This document shows, piece after piece, positions 51,501 to 61,318 of a DNA stretch of 64,000 nucleotides (its first letter is position 1; each line of letters starts with the position of its first letter). The stretch covers positions 37,611 through 101,610 of the forward strand of contig NW_023590234.1 in NCBI RefSeq assembly GCF_901709675.1, read 5' to 3'. Source of the stretch: Syngnathus acus (Eukaryota > Chordata > Actinopteri > Syngnathiformes > Syngnathidae). The position numbers and the translations under genes were made by a program. The notes beneath the pieces are model-generated. The model worked only from the letters and a program-made list of their open reading frames with translations. It did not search any database and was not told the DNA's origin.

Positions 51501-54500
51501 ATAGAAATTAGCAAAGCCAAGAAATTGCTGCACTTTCTTGCAACTATCGGGTCTAGGCCATTGTGTCACCGCGCTTACTTTTGCCGGGTCCATCTGTACC
51601 TTACCGGGGGCTATGATGAAGCCAAGGAAGGACATAGACTTGGCGTGGAACTCGCTTTTTTCAGCCTTGACGTAAAGTTGATGATCCAGGAGGCGTTGCA
51701 GGACCGACTCAACATGGGACTCATGGGTCTTCACATCCGGTGAATAGATTAGGATATCATCCAAATAAACATAAACAAAATGGTCTATAAAGTCTCTCAG
51801 AACGTCATTAATCATGGCCTGAAAAACAGCAGGGGCATTGGTGAGACCAAACGGCATCACGAGGTATTCAAAGTGTCCTCGGGGAGTGTTGAATCCCGTT
51901 TTCCATTCATCGCCCTCCCGAATGCGCACGAGGTGGTAGGCGTTACGCAAATCTAGCTTGGTGAAAACCTGGGCTTGCTGCAACTGATCGAATACGGTCG
52001 ACATGAGTGGAAGGGGATATCGATTCTTAATAGTGATCTGGTTGAGGGGACTGTAGTCTATGCAGGGGGGTAGGGTACCGTCTTTTTTGCCCACAAAGAA
52101 AAAACCGGCCCCTGCAGGGGAGGACGAGGGTCTGGTCAATCCCGCCTTAAGTGACGCGTCTATATACTCATTTAGAGCCTGCTTTTCGGGTCCCGAAAGG
52201 GAATAAAGCCTCCCCTTGGGTATAGTAGCGCCAGGCAGGAGCTCTATGGCGCAGTCGTAAGGACGGTGGGGTGGTAGAGAGCAAGCCTTGGCTTTGCTAA
52301 ATACCTCCGCGAGTCGGTGGTAACATACTGGTACTCCGGTCAGGTCCGGGGTTTCGGGGTCTGGGACAGGAGGAACGGAGTCGGGGTTAGGACCACGGGT
52401 AAGGCTGATCGGGGGGTTAGGTTCGATACATGCCCCTTGGCAATGGGGTCCCCATCCCCTTATCTCCCCGGACGCCCAGTCCATGGTTAGGTTGTGGCGC
52501 TTAAGCCACGGATACCCGAGGATAATCGGATTCATGGGGGAGGTTACCACATGCAGTCTGACTTTCTCGTGATGATTCCCGAAAGACAGCGAGAGAGGTT
52601 CGGTTACCTGGGATATATCAAAGAGCGCCTGACCATTGAGCGCCTTGGCCTTCACGGTCGTGTCTAGCGGTTCGGTTCTTATCCCCAATCTCCGAGCAAA
52701 AGCCCAGTCAATCAAACGCTCATCTGCCCCGGAGTCAATTAACACACCAAGTTCGGTGATCTTCCCGAGGCATGTAAGCTTGCCGATGGGTAGGGTCCGA
52801 CCCTTCTGCTGGCTAACGGAGAAGGTGTTTACCTTCTGGTTCTTCCTCTCCGGGCAGGAGAGGAGAATATGTCCTAGCGCACCGCAGTAATAGCATCTGC
52901 CTTCCTGGCGTCGGTGCTGATTTTCCTCTTCACCCAACTTGGCCCGGCCGAGCTGCATTGGTTCAGTCCCAGGCGGTAGCAGTGCCGTGTTCGATCGTTG
53001 GCGGTGCGTCTCGAGGAGTGGCGACGCCACCCCTGCCACGGGGGAGAAGACGGTCGCGCTCCGGCTTGCTCGCTGCTTCCTCCAGTCCTGCAGGCGGTTG
53101 TCCGTGCGGATAGCCAGCGCGATGAGCGTGAGAGCGTCAGCGGGAAGATCGAGGGGAATGAGCTGGTCCTGGATGGTTCCGGAAAGACCCCTGAGAAAAA
53201 CATCATACAGGGCTGTCCGGTCCCACCAGCATTCCGCGGCCAGAGTGCGGAAGCGGATCGCGTATTCGCTGACCGACTCTCGACCCTGGGTTAGCTGGCA
53301 CAGCTCACGCGCCTTCTCTCGGTCCGAGGAGACCGGATCGAACACCATGCGGAGGGCTTCGATGAAAGCGGAGAGAGAACGACAGGTAGCGGAATCCCTG
53401 GCCCATTCTGCAGTCGCCCACGCCCGGGCCCTTCCCGTTAGGTACGAGATCAGGTACGCCACGCGGGAGCGTTCCGTGGGGAAGTCGCCTGGGGATCGCT
53501 CGAACTGCATCTCGCACTCTGTGATGAAGGCTTTGCTGAGCCCGGGTTCTCCGGCGTACCGTTCAGGAGGAGCCAGTCTGACCCCCATCGCCATGGGGGC
53601 AGGAGCCGGACGTTCGACCGGGGAAGCAGCTGGTGGACTGGGCGTCGCTGCTGGTCCCGCGGTCAGTAGCGTGAGAACATCTTGCATTTGCCGGCTCAGT
53701 GTTCCCACCTGGGCGGCCACCGCCGCTCTGAAGTTTTCTTGTGTCGTCATGATCTCCTGAACACCAACTCCCAGGGCATCTACCTGCTGCTGGTGTTGGG
53801 CTAGCTGTGACGCCTGGGAGCGTACAGTGGCGGCCAGCTGCTCCGGCTCTGGCCAGTGCGTAATGTCAGGCTCAGAGCAGGGAGAGGACTCGAATGCAGA
53901 GTTCAAACAAAGGAATTTATTTCCTCCACGGAAAACAGCACCAGGAACAAAAAGCGCCTCAAGATGAGGGAAAAAGGCAAAAACAAAAAGCGCCTCAACA
54001 CGAGGGAAAAAAGGCTGAGAACAGCAAACAAAAGGCGCCTCAAACTGAAGGAAAAACGAAGGCAAAATCCAACGAACAAAACACAGAGCTTGGGCAAAAA
54101 GGCTTTAACGGGGAATATCTGTGACTAAGGAATCGCTGGTGATCATGACAAGCAAGGCGCACTGGCACAAGACAAGGGGAAAACGCAGGCTAAATACACA
54201 CACGGAAGGGGGAGGACACAGGTGCAGACGATCAGGGCGGACGACACAGGTGTACGTAGTTGGATAACAGGAGGTCAAGTGGACTGCCGTGCAGGGGAAG
54301 GACCCACGATCTGAAACGTGATATACAAAATAAAACAGGAAGTGATAATACGACGGACAGGACAAAACCAAACAATCCACAAAACCCGACAGCATGACAC
54401 ATTTCTAGTTCATCGGCGGTGGGACTCATCTGCTTGAGACGCCCGCAATCGCTCAGTACGACTGCATCCTGCCGCTGGAAAATTGTCCAGAATTTGGCCT

Positions 54501-54532
54501 CCGCTTCGACATCTTGGGATGCGCACATGAGG
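48526..54532 (+). CDS. Discoidin (F5/8 type C) domain, three exons split by a gypsy element
   Basis: Exons 48526-48657 ([31 protein letters not shown]), 48723-48883 ([30 protein letters not shown]) and 54409-54532 ([38 protein letters not shown]) join in phases 1 and 0 and give a complete domain (about 140 residues) with cysteines at both ends. This fold binds carbohydrates or phospholipids on surfaces. The native second intron is 84 bp. It now contains the LTR retrotransposon at 48964-54399. Confidence 0.8.
49512..50827 (-). pseudogene. Gypsy integrase with chromodomain
   Basis: The zinc-finger and catalytic core ([24 protein letters not shown]) lie in a frame ending near 50272. After a one-base change near 50372 another frame continues ([20 protein letters not shown]) to the C-terminus. 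The last 60 residues form a chromodomain ([34 protein letters not shown]), which in chromoviruses targets integration. Confidence 0.85.
50828..51320 (-). pseudogene. Gypsy RNase H region
   Basis: [20 protein letters not shown] and [10 protein letters not shown] are the RNase H landmarks. It is separated from RT by at least one frame change near 51300 and from integrase by another near 50830. Confidence 0.8.
51321..53750 (-). pseudogene. Gypsy Gag, protease and reverse transcriptase
   Basis: The open frame extends upstream into the 5' LTR. The ATG at 53750 is the first inside the internal region and is the likely Gag start. Gag includes a zinc knuckle [14 protein letters not shown] near 52895, the protease motif VLIDSGADE near 52735, and the RT with KLDLRNAYH near 51945 and the catalytic YLDDILIYS near 51755. 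The frame stops at 51321 after the thumb, where RNase H should follow, because of a frame change. Confidence 0.85.
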
Positions 54533-54614
54533 GTGAGCAACACAATCTGCCGCTTTGGTTGCCGAAAACAACAATCTCAAAACATGCCACGAACTCTCGC
54601 TTTTTGTCCGACAG

Positions 54615-55118
54615 ATGAGACGACCTGTGCCGGAAAGTTCAACAGCCTCCGCTTCACCGATTCGATGACATGAGTCACGCTTGACACAATGTTTCATGAC
54701 CGCCTGTCGTCAATTTCACAACATGTGTGTGTCTTCTGCAGGTTCTACTGTCCGCCCGGGTGTGACAAAGAGGAACACTTAGTCTTCGGAACGATGGTCT
54801 ACTCTGCGGTACGGGATTGCCTGACCCCACCGGTGGACTTCTTGTCTGTGACTGCAACTATGTGTAAATGCAGCTCGCACATCTGCGCGCCGCTATTCAC
54901 GCTGGAGTCATTCAGAACAACATCGGAGGAGATTGCATTGTGATGAGCGCTCCCAAGCAGCACGTTTACTTGGGCTCCACCGGGAACGGGAGCACCTCCA
55001 GACAGTGAGTGGCCAACATTCACAGAGAAGTCCCATGAAGAGCAACCGACTAATTATCACTTTACTATTTCCAGTTTGAACGACCCACTGGGTGTGTCTT
55101 TTATGTTTGCGGACAGGA
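54615..55118 (+). CDS. LCCL domain (three exons) plus linker exon
   Basis: Exons 54615-54669 (ETTCAGKFNSLRFTDSM), 54742-54808 (FYCPPGCDKEEHLVFGTMVY), 54874-55004 (RAAIHAGVIQNNIGGDCIVM) and the linker 55075-55118 join in phases 2, 0, 2 and 1. The CPPGC, VFG...Y and AAIHAG landmarks define an LCCL domain as in cochlin and DCBLD proteins. The donor after the first exon reads ATGAGT at 54670-54675 where GTGAGT is expected, so splicing there should fail; reading through meets TGA at once. Confidence 0.7.
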
Positions 55119-55190
55119 GTGAGTTAAAAAACTTTTTAGGTCACGCCAACTGTCATGACGACTAAAACTGGCACAGGGTCTCGCCTGCAG

Positions 55191-55772
55191 AGCCCAGATG
55201 CTCGGCACCTGACTGGGAGGAGTTCGCGGGGTTCTGCTACAAACATTTTGACGACGAAATGAACTGGGCTGATGCTCAACGGGTCTGCCGTGGTATTGGT
55301 GCCAAACTGGTGTCCATCCGCACCGAGGTGGAGCAGGCGTGGGTGAAAGTGCCTCTAACGTTGGTGCGCATCCCAACCTTAAATTTCCAACAGTCTCCGT
55401 AGAACGACTCGATGGGTGCAATATCTGAGAACCGGATGAGAGCTCTGTTCCCATCCGTTCCTGCAGAAACCAGCGACATGTGGACCGAACTGAACGACCT
55501 GGTGCTTCCCGGCACGTTCGTGTGGTCGGACCGCCACGAGGTGACCTTCACCCACTGGGCCAGCGTGTCAGCCTTGGCAAACACTCTGTGGCTGTGTTAC
55601 GGCAGGTGCGTGCTCAAATCAGCATTTGGAAGATGAATAGCTTTGCGCTCCACTGAAATTGATTGTTTTCTTTCAGACTGGAAGATGGAAGCTAATGTCT
55701 TGCGCCCAAGTCAACAGCTTCATGTGCAAAATGCCCACAGAGCATTTTCCAATTGCCTCATCGAAGCCATAG
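55191..55772 (+). pseudogene. C-terminal C-type lectin domain, three exons
   Basis: Exon a 55191-55342 (WEEFAGFCYKHFDDEMNWAD, CRGIGAKLVSIRTEVEQAW), exon b 55467-55605 (MWTELNDLVLPGTFVWSDRH, TFTHWAS) and exon c 55677-55772 (WKLMSCAQVNSFMCKMPTEH, stop TAG at 55770). Phases a-b and b-c do not fit as written. In exon c, GGAAGATGGAAGC appears to have lost one GGAAGAT unit, which shifts the frame and creates a stop. The expected EPN or QPD sugar-binding motif is not evident in exon b. Confidence 0.65.
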
Positions 55773-55903
55773 GTGGCGTCATAGAGTCCACCTCGCTGTG
55801 TCAGTTCCAAACGTCCCAAGACCAATCGAAGTCCATGGAGAAAATTGACAATGCAAGCAAGACATCGAAGACGAAAATTTAATGCTCTTCCTACTCTGCT
55901 CAA

Positions 55904-55909
55904 AATAAA
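55904..55909 (+). promoter_or_regulatory. Polyadenylation signal AATAAA
   Basis: It lies 132 bp after the lectin stop codon, in AT-rich sequence. It is the only canonical signal close behind the last CTLD exon. Confidence 0.5.
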
Positions 55910-56400
55910 TAGTATCACCATTTTAACAAAAAAAAACAAAAACAAAAAAATGTCACTGACTAAGATCCACAACATAGCTGTACAGATGCTGCGAGAAGGC
56001 CTGGAGAGCGAACTTATCTTATCATAAGTGTTTTTGGCGTTTAGCTTAGCTGTTATTAGCCAACTGGATGTCGTGTCCAGATGCAATGTGAACAAGAGTG
56101 CTATGTTCACTAAGACTCGACTCTACTTGGTTTGTCCTTTTCTCTTTTTTTGCGTGCTTGACAACTTTGACTGCCTTTTTGTAAAGTTACTGACTCAAAG
56201 AGCAAAACACATTGGACAGAAATTCCAGTGCTTTCAAAGAGCCCAATCGTAAGAACGTGAGACAAGAATAGTTTTGAAGCTGGAATGAAAGGTCCAAAGT
56301 CAATTATTGCTCTCGTTCATTGTTTTGTTTTTACTCATGTCGTGTTGTCTTGTCCTCATCGCCCTTTAGAAAGCGAGCCCAGACTTGACAGCTTTTTGTT
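55910..56400. other. No recognised feature
   Basis: AT-rich spacer between the lectin locus and the Tc1 element. No exon, tRNA or repeat was recognised. Confidence 0.4.
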
Positions 56401-56406
56401 TTATTC

Positions 56407-57665
56407 TACAAACCGGATTTGGTTGAAGTTGGGAAATTGTGTAAAATGTAAATAAAAACAAAATACAATTTGAAAATCCTTTTCAACCTATATTCAATTG
56501 AATACACTACAAAGACAACATATTTAATGCTCAAACTCATAAACTTTATTTTATTTTTCAAATAATAATTAACTTTGAATTTCATGGCTGCAACACGTGC
56601 AGTAGAAGTTAGGAAAGAGCATGTTTACCACTACGTTACATCACCTTTCCTTTTGTTAACACTCAATAAACATTTATGGAAGAGAGGAGACTAATTCTCT
56701 TAGCTTCTCATGTGGAATTCTTTCCCATTCTTGCTTGATGAACCGCATCAGTTGTTCAACAGTCCGGGGTCTTCCCTGTCGTAATTTATGCTTCATAATG
56801 CGCCACACATATTCAATAGGAGACAGGTCTGGACTGCAAGCGGGCCAGGGAAGAACCTGGACTCTTTTACTTCGAAGCAGCGCTGTTGTAACACGTGCAG
56901 AATGTGGCTTGGCATTAAATAAGCAGCGGCGTCCATGAAAAAGACGTCGCTTGGACGGCAGCATATGGGCAGCATATGTTGCTCCAAAATCTGTATGTAC
57001 TTTTCAGCATTTGTTTTGCCTTCACAGAAATGTAAGTCACCCATGCCATGGGAACTAATGCACCCCCATACCATCACAGATGTTGGCTTTTGAACTTTGC
57101 GTTGATAACAGTCCGGATGGTCCGCTTCCTCTTTGGTCCGGAGGACACAACATCCAGTGTTTCCAAAAACAATTTGAAAAGTGGACTCATCAGACCACAA
57201 AACACTTTTTCATTGTGCATCAGTCCATTTTACATGAGCTGAGGCCCAGAGAACCCGGCGGTGTTTCTGGGTGTTATTCATAAACGGGTTTTGCTTTGCA
57301 TGGTAGAGTTTTAACCCGCACTTACTGATGTAGTGAGGAACTGTATTTACTGACAGTGGTTTTCTGAAGTTTTCCTGAGCCCATTTGGTGATATCCTTTA
57401 CACACTCATGTCAGTTTTTAAGGTAGTGCCGTCTGAAGGACCGAAGGTCACGGTCATTCAGTCTTGGTTTCTGGCCGTGGCACTTACGTGCAGTGATTTT
57501 ACCAGATTCTCTGAAACTTTTGATGATATTATGGATCGTAGATGTTGAAAACCCGAAATTCCTTGCAATTTTGCTTTGAGAAATGTTGTTCTTAAACTGT
57601 TCAACTATTTTCTCACGCAGTGGTGGACAAAGTGGTTGCGCGCGGTCGTTCCGATCGGCCATTGC
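56407..57665 (-). mobile_element. Tc1-like transposon, truncated and decayed
   Basis: The left end TACAAACCGGATTTGG and the following AGTTGGGAAATTGTGTAAAA recall a common fish Tc1 family. Transposase on the minus strand: HTH region 57640-57411 (LREKIVEQFKNNISQSKIAR), catalytic WSDESTF near 57195, and [15 protein letters not shown] near 56835. Frame breaks near 57400 and 57020. The second catalytic Asp segment is degraded, and the 5' end is replaced by the GC-rich minisatellite. Confidence 0.8.
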
Positions 57666-58235
57666 GAGCGGTTATTGCCGTCCTGTTGGAGCGTCGCTGC
57701 GGGAATGTCGCCCTCCGGCCAAAGCCCAAAAGTCAATGAATGGGCCTTCGCACTTTGTGCAATTTCAACCGCGAGGAAGTGTGCAGCTTTGGAGCGTCCG
57801 TTGCGCGCAGCCGTTGCGATCCGCTATAGCACGCGGCAGTTCCAATAGGCCATCGCGCGCGGTCATTGCGCGCGGCAATTCCGATCGGCCATTGCGGTTT
57901 CAACCGAGAGGAAGTGTACGCCTTTGGAGCGGCCGTTGCGCGCGGCCGTTCCGAGTGGCCATTGCGCGCGGCCGTTCCGATCGGCCATTGCGCGCGGTCG
58001 TTGCGTGCGGCCGTTCCGATTGGCCATTGCGTGCAGCCGTAGCAATCGGCCATTTTGCGCGGTCGTTGCACGCGGCCGTTGCGATCGGCCATTGCGCGCG
58101 GCCGTTCTTATCGGTCATTATGCGTGGTCGTTCTGCGCCGCCGTTCGGATTGGCCATTGCGTGCAGCCGTTGCAATCAGCCATTGCGTGCGGTCGTTGCG
58201 CGCGGCCGTTCCGATCCGACCACGCGGTCCGACCA
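57640..58235. repeat. GC-rich minisatellite, ~25-bp unit
   Basis: More than twenty imperfect copies of a unit like CGGCCATTGCGCGCGGCCGT alternate with TCCGATCGGCCATTG. Long open frames in several phases on both strands arise from the repeat and have no family features. Confidence 0.9.
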
Positions 58236-58286
58236 CGCAACTGTAACTCGCCGGATTCATCAGTCTATTATTGTGGGCTCATTATT

Positions 58287-58757
58287 GTGACGGCCGCCGC
58301 CTCCCGCCGGCCGTCCGAGGATGCTGCCTCTTCCCCAGACGAGCCATTTACGCACGCCCGCTGTCTTTCTCCGGAGCCTCAGTTCCACTAAGGGGAGGCT
58401 AAGTTCCTACCGTGACGGCCGCCGCCTCCCGCCGTCCGTCCGAAGATGCTGCCTCATCATCGGACGAGCCTTTTACGCACGCCCGCTGTCTTCCCCTGGA
58501 GCCTCAGTTCCACTAACGGGAGGCTAAGTTCCTCCCGTGACGGCCGCCGCCTCCCGCCGGCCGTCCGAGGATGCTGCCTCATCCCTGGACGAGCCTTTTA
58601 CGCACGCCCGCTGTCATTCTCCGGAGCCTAAATTCGGCTCAGGGGAAGCTGCCTCCTTCCGCCGGCCGTCCGAGGATGCTGCCTCTTCCCCGGGCGAGCC
58701 TTTTACGCACGCCTGCTGTCTTTCTCCGGAGCCTCAGTTCCACTCATCGGCGGCGGG
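58287..58757. repeat. ~125-bp tandem repeat, about four copies
   Basis: Units begin at 58287, 58412, 58537 and about 58648 (GTGACGGCCGCCGCCTCCCG, then CCGTCCGAGGATGCTGCCTC, CCCGCTGTC, TCCGGAGCCT). The spacing is 125, 125 and ~111 bp. Not obviously derived from the preceding minisatellite. Confidence 0.9.
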
Positions 58758-58991
58758 CCGAAGCTCGCTAGAGGCTTTTGTTAGTTAAATGGTTGATCTG
58801 GTTGTAGGGAGGATGTGATCTTTTAATATGACCTACATAGATTTTAAATTAACACATTTCTGATTGTTGGGAGCTGTTTTTTGGTCATCGTTTTATGAAA
58901 ATCAATGTTTGAGTGCAAAACGCAACAGGCACTGCTGCAAAGGGGTCCTTGCTGCGGAACCAATCAAAATTCGTAAAGTCACGTGACTTGA

Positions 58992-59082
58992 TGTCTCCCA
59001 ATGGCATTCCTCCAACTCAGGAACTAAGAAGTAAATATTGCCTCCTGTCTACCGACAACAATGGATTTTGTTCGCACTTGGT
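58992..59082 (+). other. Possible orphan exon
   Basis: An open stretch from ATG at 58992 (MSPNGIPPTQELRSKYCLLS) ends at a strong GTAAGT donor. No homology is recognised, and no partner exon is seen downstream. Offered only as a candidate. Confidence 0.15.
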
Positions 59083-59504
59083 AAGTTCTTATTTAATATA
59101 AATTCATATTGAAAATGGCTAAGGATAGCCCCGGGGCTAAGAACGTGCAGTGTGAAAAGCCCTACAATGTGATAGGATGTTAGGAGTCATCAGCAGTTTA
59201 TATGCAGTCGATTTTGGCTTCAGATTAGTGATGTGCATTCCAGTTCTTTTAGGTGAACTGAATCTTTAGAATCAGTTCACCCAAAAGATTCGTTCAAACG
59301 AATCGTTCAATGTATCCCCCAATCCTACCCCCCCCCCCCCCCCACTCACACACACACACTGATACGTTTTTTTTTTTTTTACATCCAGTGGAAACAACCC
59401 ATACACATCAAACAATCCAACACACAACCCCGGCAAATTATATATATAATAATTGGCTCGGGTAATTAACACATTTCTTTCTATAATTCAACACTTACAC
59501 ACTG

Positions 59505-59579
59505 ATATGCAACGAAATTTCGTTTTGTGTACACCCAGTGTTGACAAAATGACAATAAAGTCTGTCTAAGTCTAAGTCT
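59505..59579 (+). mobile_element. L2 3' tail
   Basis: CAACGAAATTTCGTTTTGTG, GACAATAAAGTC and TCTAAG repeats, the same ending as the element at 1-3222. Confidence 0.7.
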
Positions 59580-60850
59580 ATGTGATCCGTTGGCAACAGT
59601 CTCTCACCCGGTCGTGAACGGGAAATTGCGTCACTGACTCGTTCATGAACGGGAAATTACGTCACTGACTCGTAAAGTCCCTCCTGCATCCATCGCTCGC
59701 TGGCGCTGCTGCTTGGTCCTTCGCGAAGATTCACGAGTGAGTGACAGACAGCATTGCCGCTATGCCATTGCCAGCCGACACACTTTATGCCGAAATTGAT
59801 GTTTTCATTTTGTTTTTGTTGGCTTGTAGTTGATGGTGTTATTATATATGGAATATGTTTGTGTTTGAATAAAAGGTTGAAAAAAAAAAACGTTATGCCG
59901 ACATTTGTTAATTTTGGGGACACCAACTCATATAACAACGTAAAACACATATACATATTGTCATATAAAGCAGTTAACCAAATGTCTGATTTTTATGTTT
60001 TGATTGGCGAATATATAAACAAGGAATAAAACACCAGACAAGTTATAACTTAAATGTTTATTAAAATAATAATAATAATAATAATGATAATAATAAAAGT
60101 ACATCTCAAACCAGCAATCTAATGTGAAACTGCAGTCGATATATTGGATAACAATATTTAGGCATATATATGCATACATGTTATTTAAAACCTGCTGTAA
60201 GTAAATCTCAAATCTACATTCTGGTTTACATAGTTCACGCCAGGAGACGCAACACGTCCACTGACTGATCCGTTGATGCACAGGAAGGCAGTTCACTCAT
60301 TGACTCGTTAGCGAATGGGAAAGCCAGGATTCGTTCCATCACTGATCCGTTCTCACGGTGAACTGGAAATGCGAATCACTCAGTGAGTGATTCGCTCAGT
60401 GAGTGATTCACTTAGTGAGTGATTCACTCAGTGAGTGATTCGTTCACTCACAGATTCGTTCGTTGGTGAACGGGAAATGCAATTCACGACTCGTTCGGGA
60501 AGTTACGTCACTGACTCGTAAAGTCCCTCCTCCATCTAACGCTCTCTGACGCTGCTGATTGGTCTGCACGAGTGAGTGAGTGACAGACAGCATTGCTGCT
60601 ATGCCATTGCCACCCGACACACGTTATGCCGACATTGATGTTTTAATTTCGTATTTGTTGGCTTGTAGTTGATGGTGTTATTATACCGAATGTGTTTGAA
60701 TAAAAGGTTGAAAAAAAAACGTTATGCCGACATCTGTTATTTTGGGGGGCACCAACTCATATAACAATGTAAAACACATATACATATTGTCATATAAAGC
60801 TGTTAACCAAATGTCTGATTTTTATGTTTTAATAGGCGAATATAAAAACA

Positions 60851-61170
60851 AAAAAGTTAAAAAAGTTAAAGTCCCAATGATCGTCACACACACATCTGGG
60901 TGTGGTGAAATTTGTCCTCTGCATTTAACCCATCCCCATGTGATTTTGATCCATCCCCTGGTGGAGAGGGGAGCAGTGAGCAGCAGCGGTGCCGCGCCCG
61001 GGAATCATTTGGTGATCTAACCCCCCAATTCCAACCCTTAATGCTGAGTGCCAAGCAGGGAGGCAATGGGTCCCATTTTTACAGTCTTTGGTATGACCCG
61101 GCTGGGGTTTGAACCCACAACCTTCCAGTCTCAGGGCGGACACTCTACCACTAGTCCACTGAGCTGGTGG
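60851..61170 (-). mobile_element. tRNA-derived SINE (complete), in unit B
   Basis: Reverse complement of the SINE at 23995-24300, including the tRNA-like head (61095-61170). AAAGTT tail repeats lie at the left end. Unit A has no SINE at the matching place (GCGAATATATAAACAAGGAA at 60008), so the insertion followed the duplication. Confidence 0.8.
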
Positions 61171-61318
61171 GAGGAATAAAAAACTAGATAAGTTTTAACA
61201 TAAATGTTTATTAATAATGATAATAATAAATTCACGACTCGTTCGTGAACGGGAAGTTACGTCACTGACTCGTAAAGTCCCTCCTCCATCTAACGCTCGC
61301 TGGCGCTGCTGATTGGTG

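Larger units (their letters stand above)
48959..54404 (-). mobile_element. Ty3/gypsy chromodomain LTR retrotransposon with target duplication
   Basis: Two 536-bp LTRs at 48964-49499 and 53864-54399 (ends TGTCA...TGACA) are flanked by CATTT at 48959-48963 and 54400-54404. By eye the LTRs differ at roughly ten positions including small indels, so the insertion is recent. The element is on the minus strand. A polypurine tract (AGAGGGGGGGG) borders the 3' LTR at 49501-49512. The primer-binding site is not clear. Order gag-protease-RT-RNase H-integrase-chromodomain is that of chromoviruses such as fish sushi-type elements. Confidence 0.95.
44865..55772 (+). other. Multi-domain lectin locus (CTLDs, SUEL, F5/8C, LCCL, CTLD)
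   Basis: Plus-strand exons spell, in order, remnants of four C-type lectin domains (44.9-47.7 kb), a SUEL/Gal-lectin domain (47.8-48.4), a discoidin F5/8C domain (48.5-54.5, split by a gypsy element), an LCCL domain (54.6-55.0) and a final C-type lectin domain (55.2-55.8). A polyadenylation signal AATAAA lies at 55904. From SUEL exon 2 to the linker exon every exon border has AG/GT-type sites, save one mutated donor, and compatible phases, which argues for one transcript. All domains are extracellular carbohydrate- or ligand-binding types, so a secreted or surface lectin is likely. No signal peptide or membrane segment is visible. Several CTLD exons carry frame lesions, so the gene may be dying or the consensus may contain indels. 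Confidence 0.7.

Noticed and set aside
57583-58391. 235- and 155-codon Arg/Ala/Pro-rich frames
   Set aside because: Translation of a minisatellite; multiple overlapping frames are equally open.
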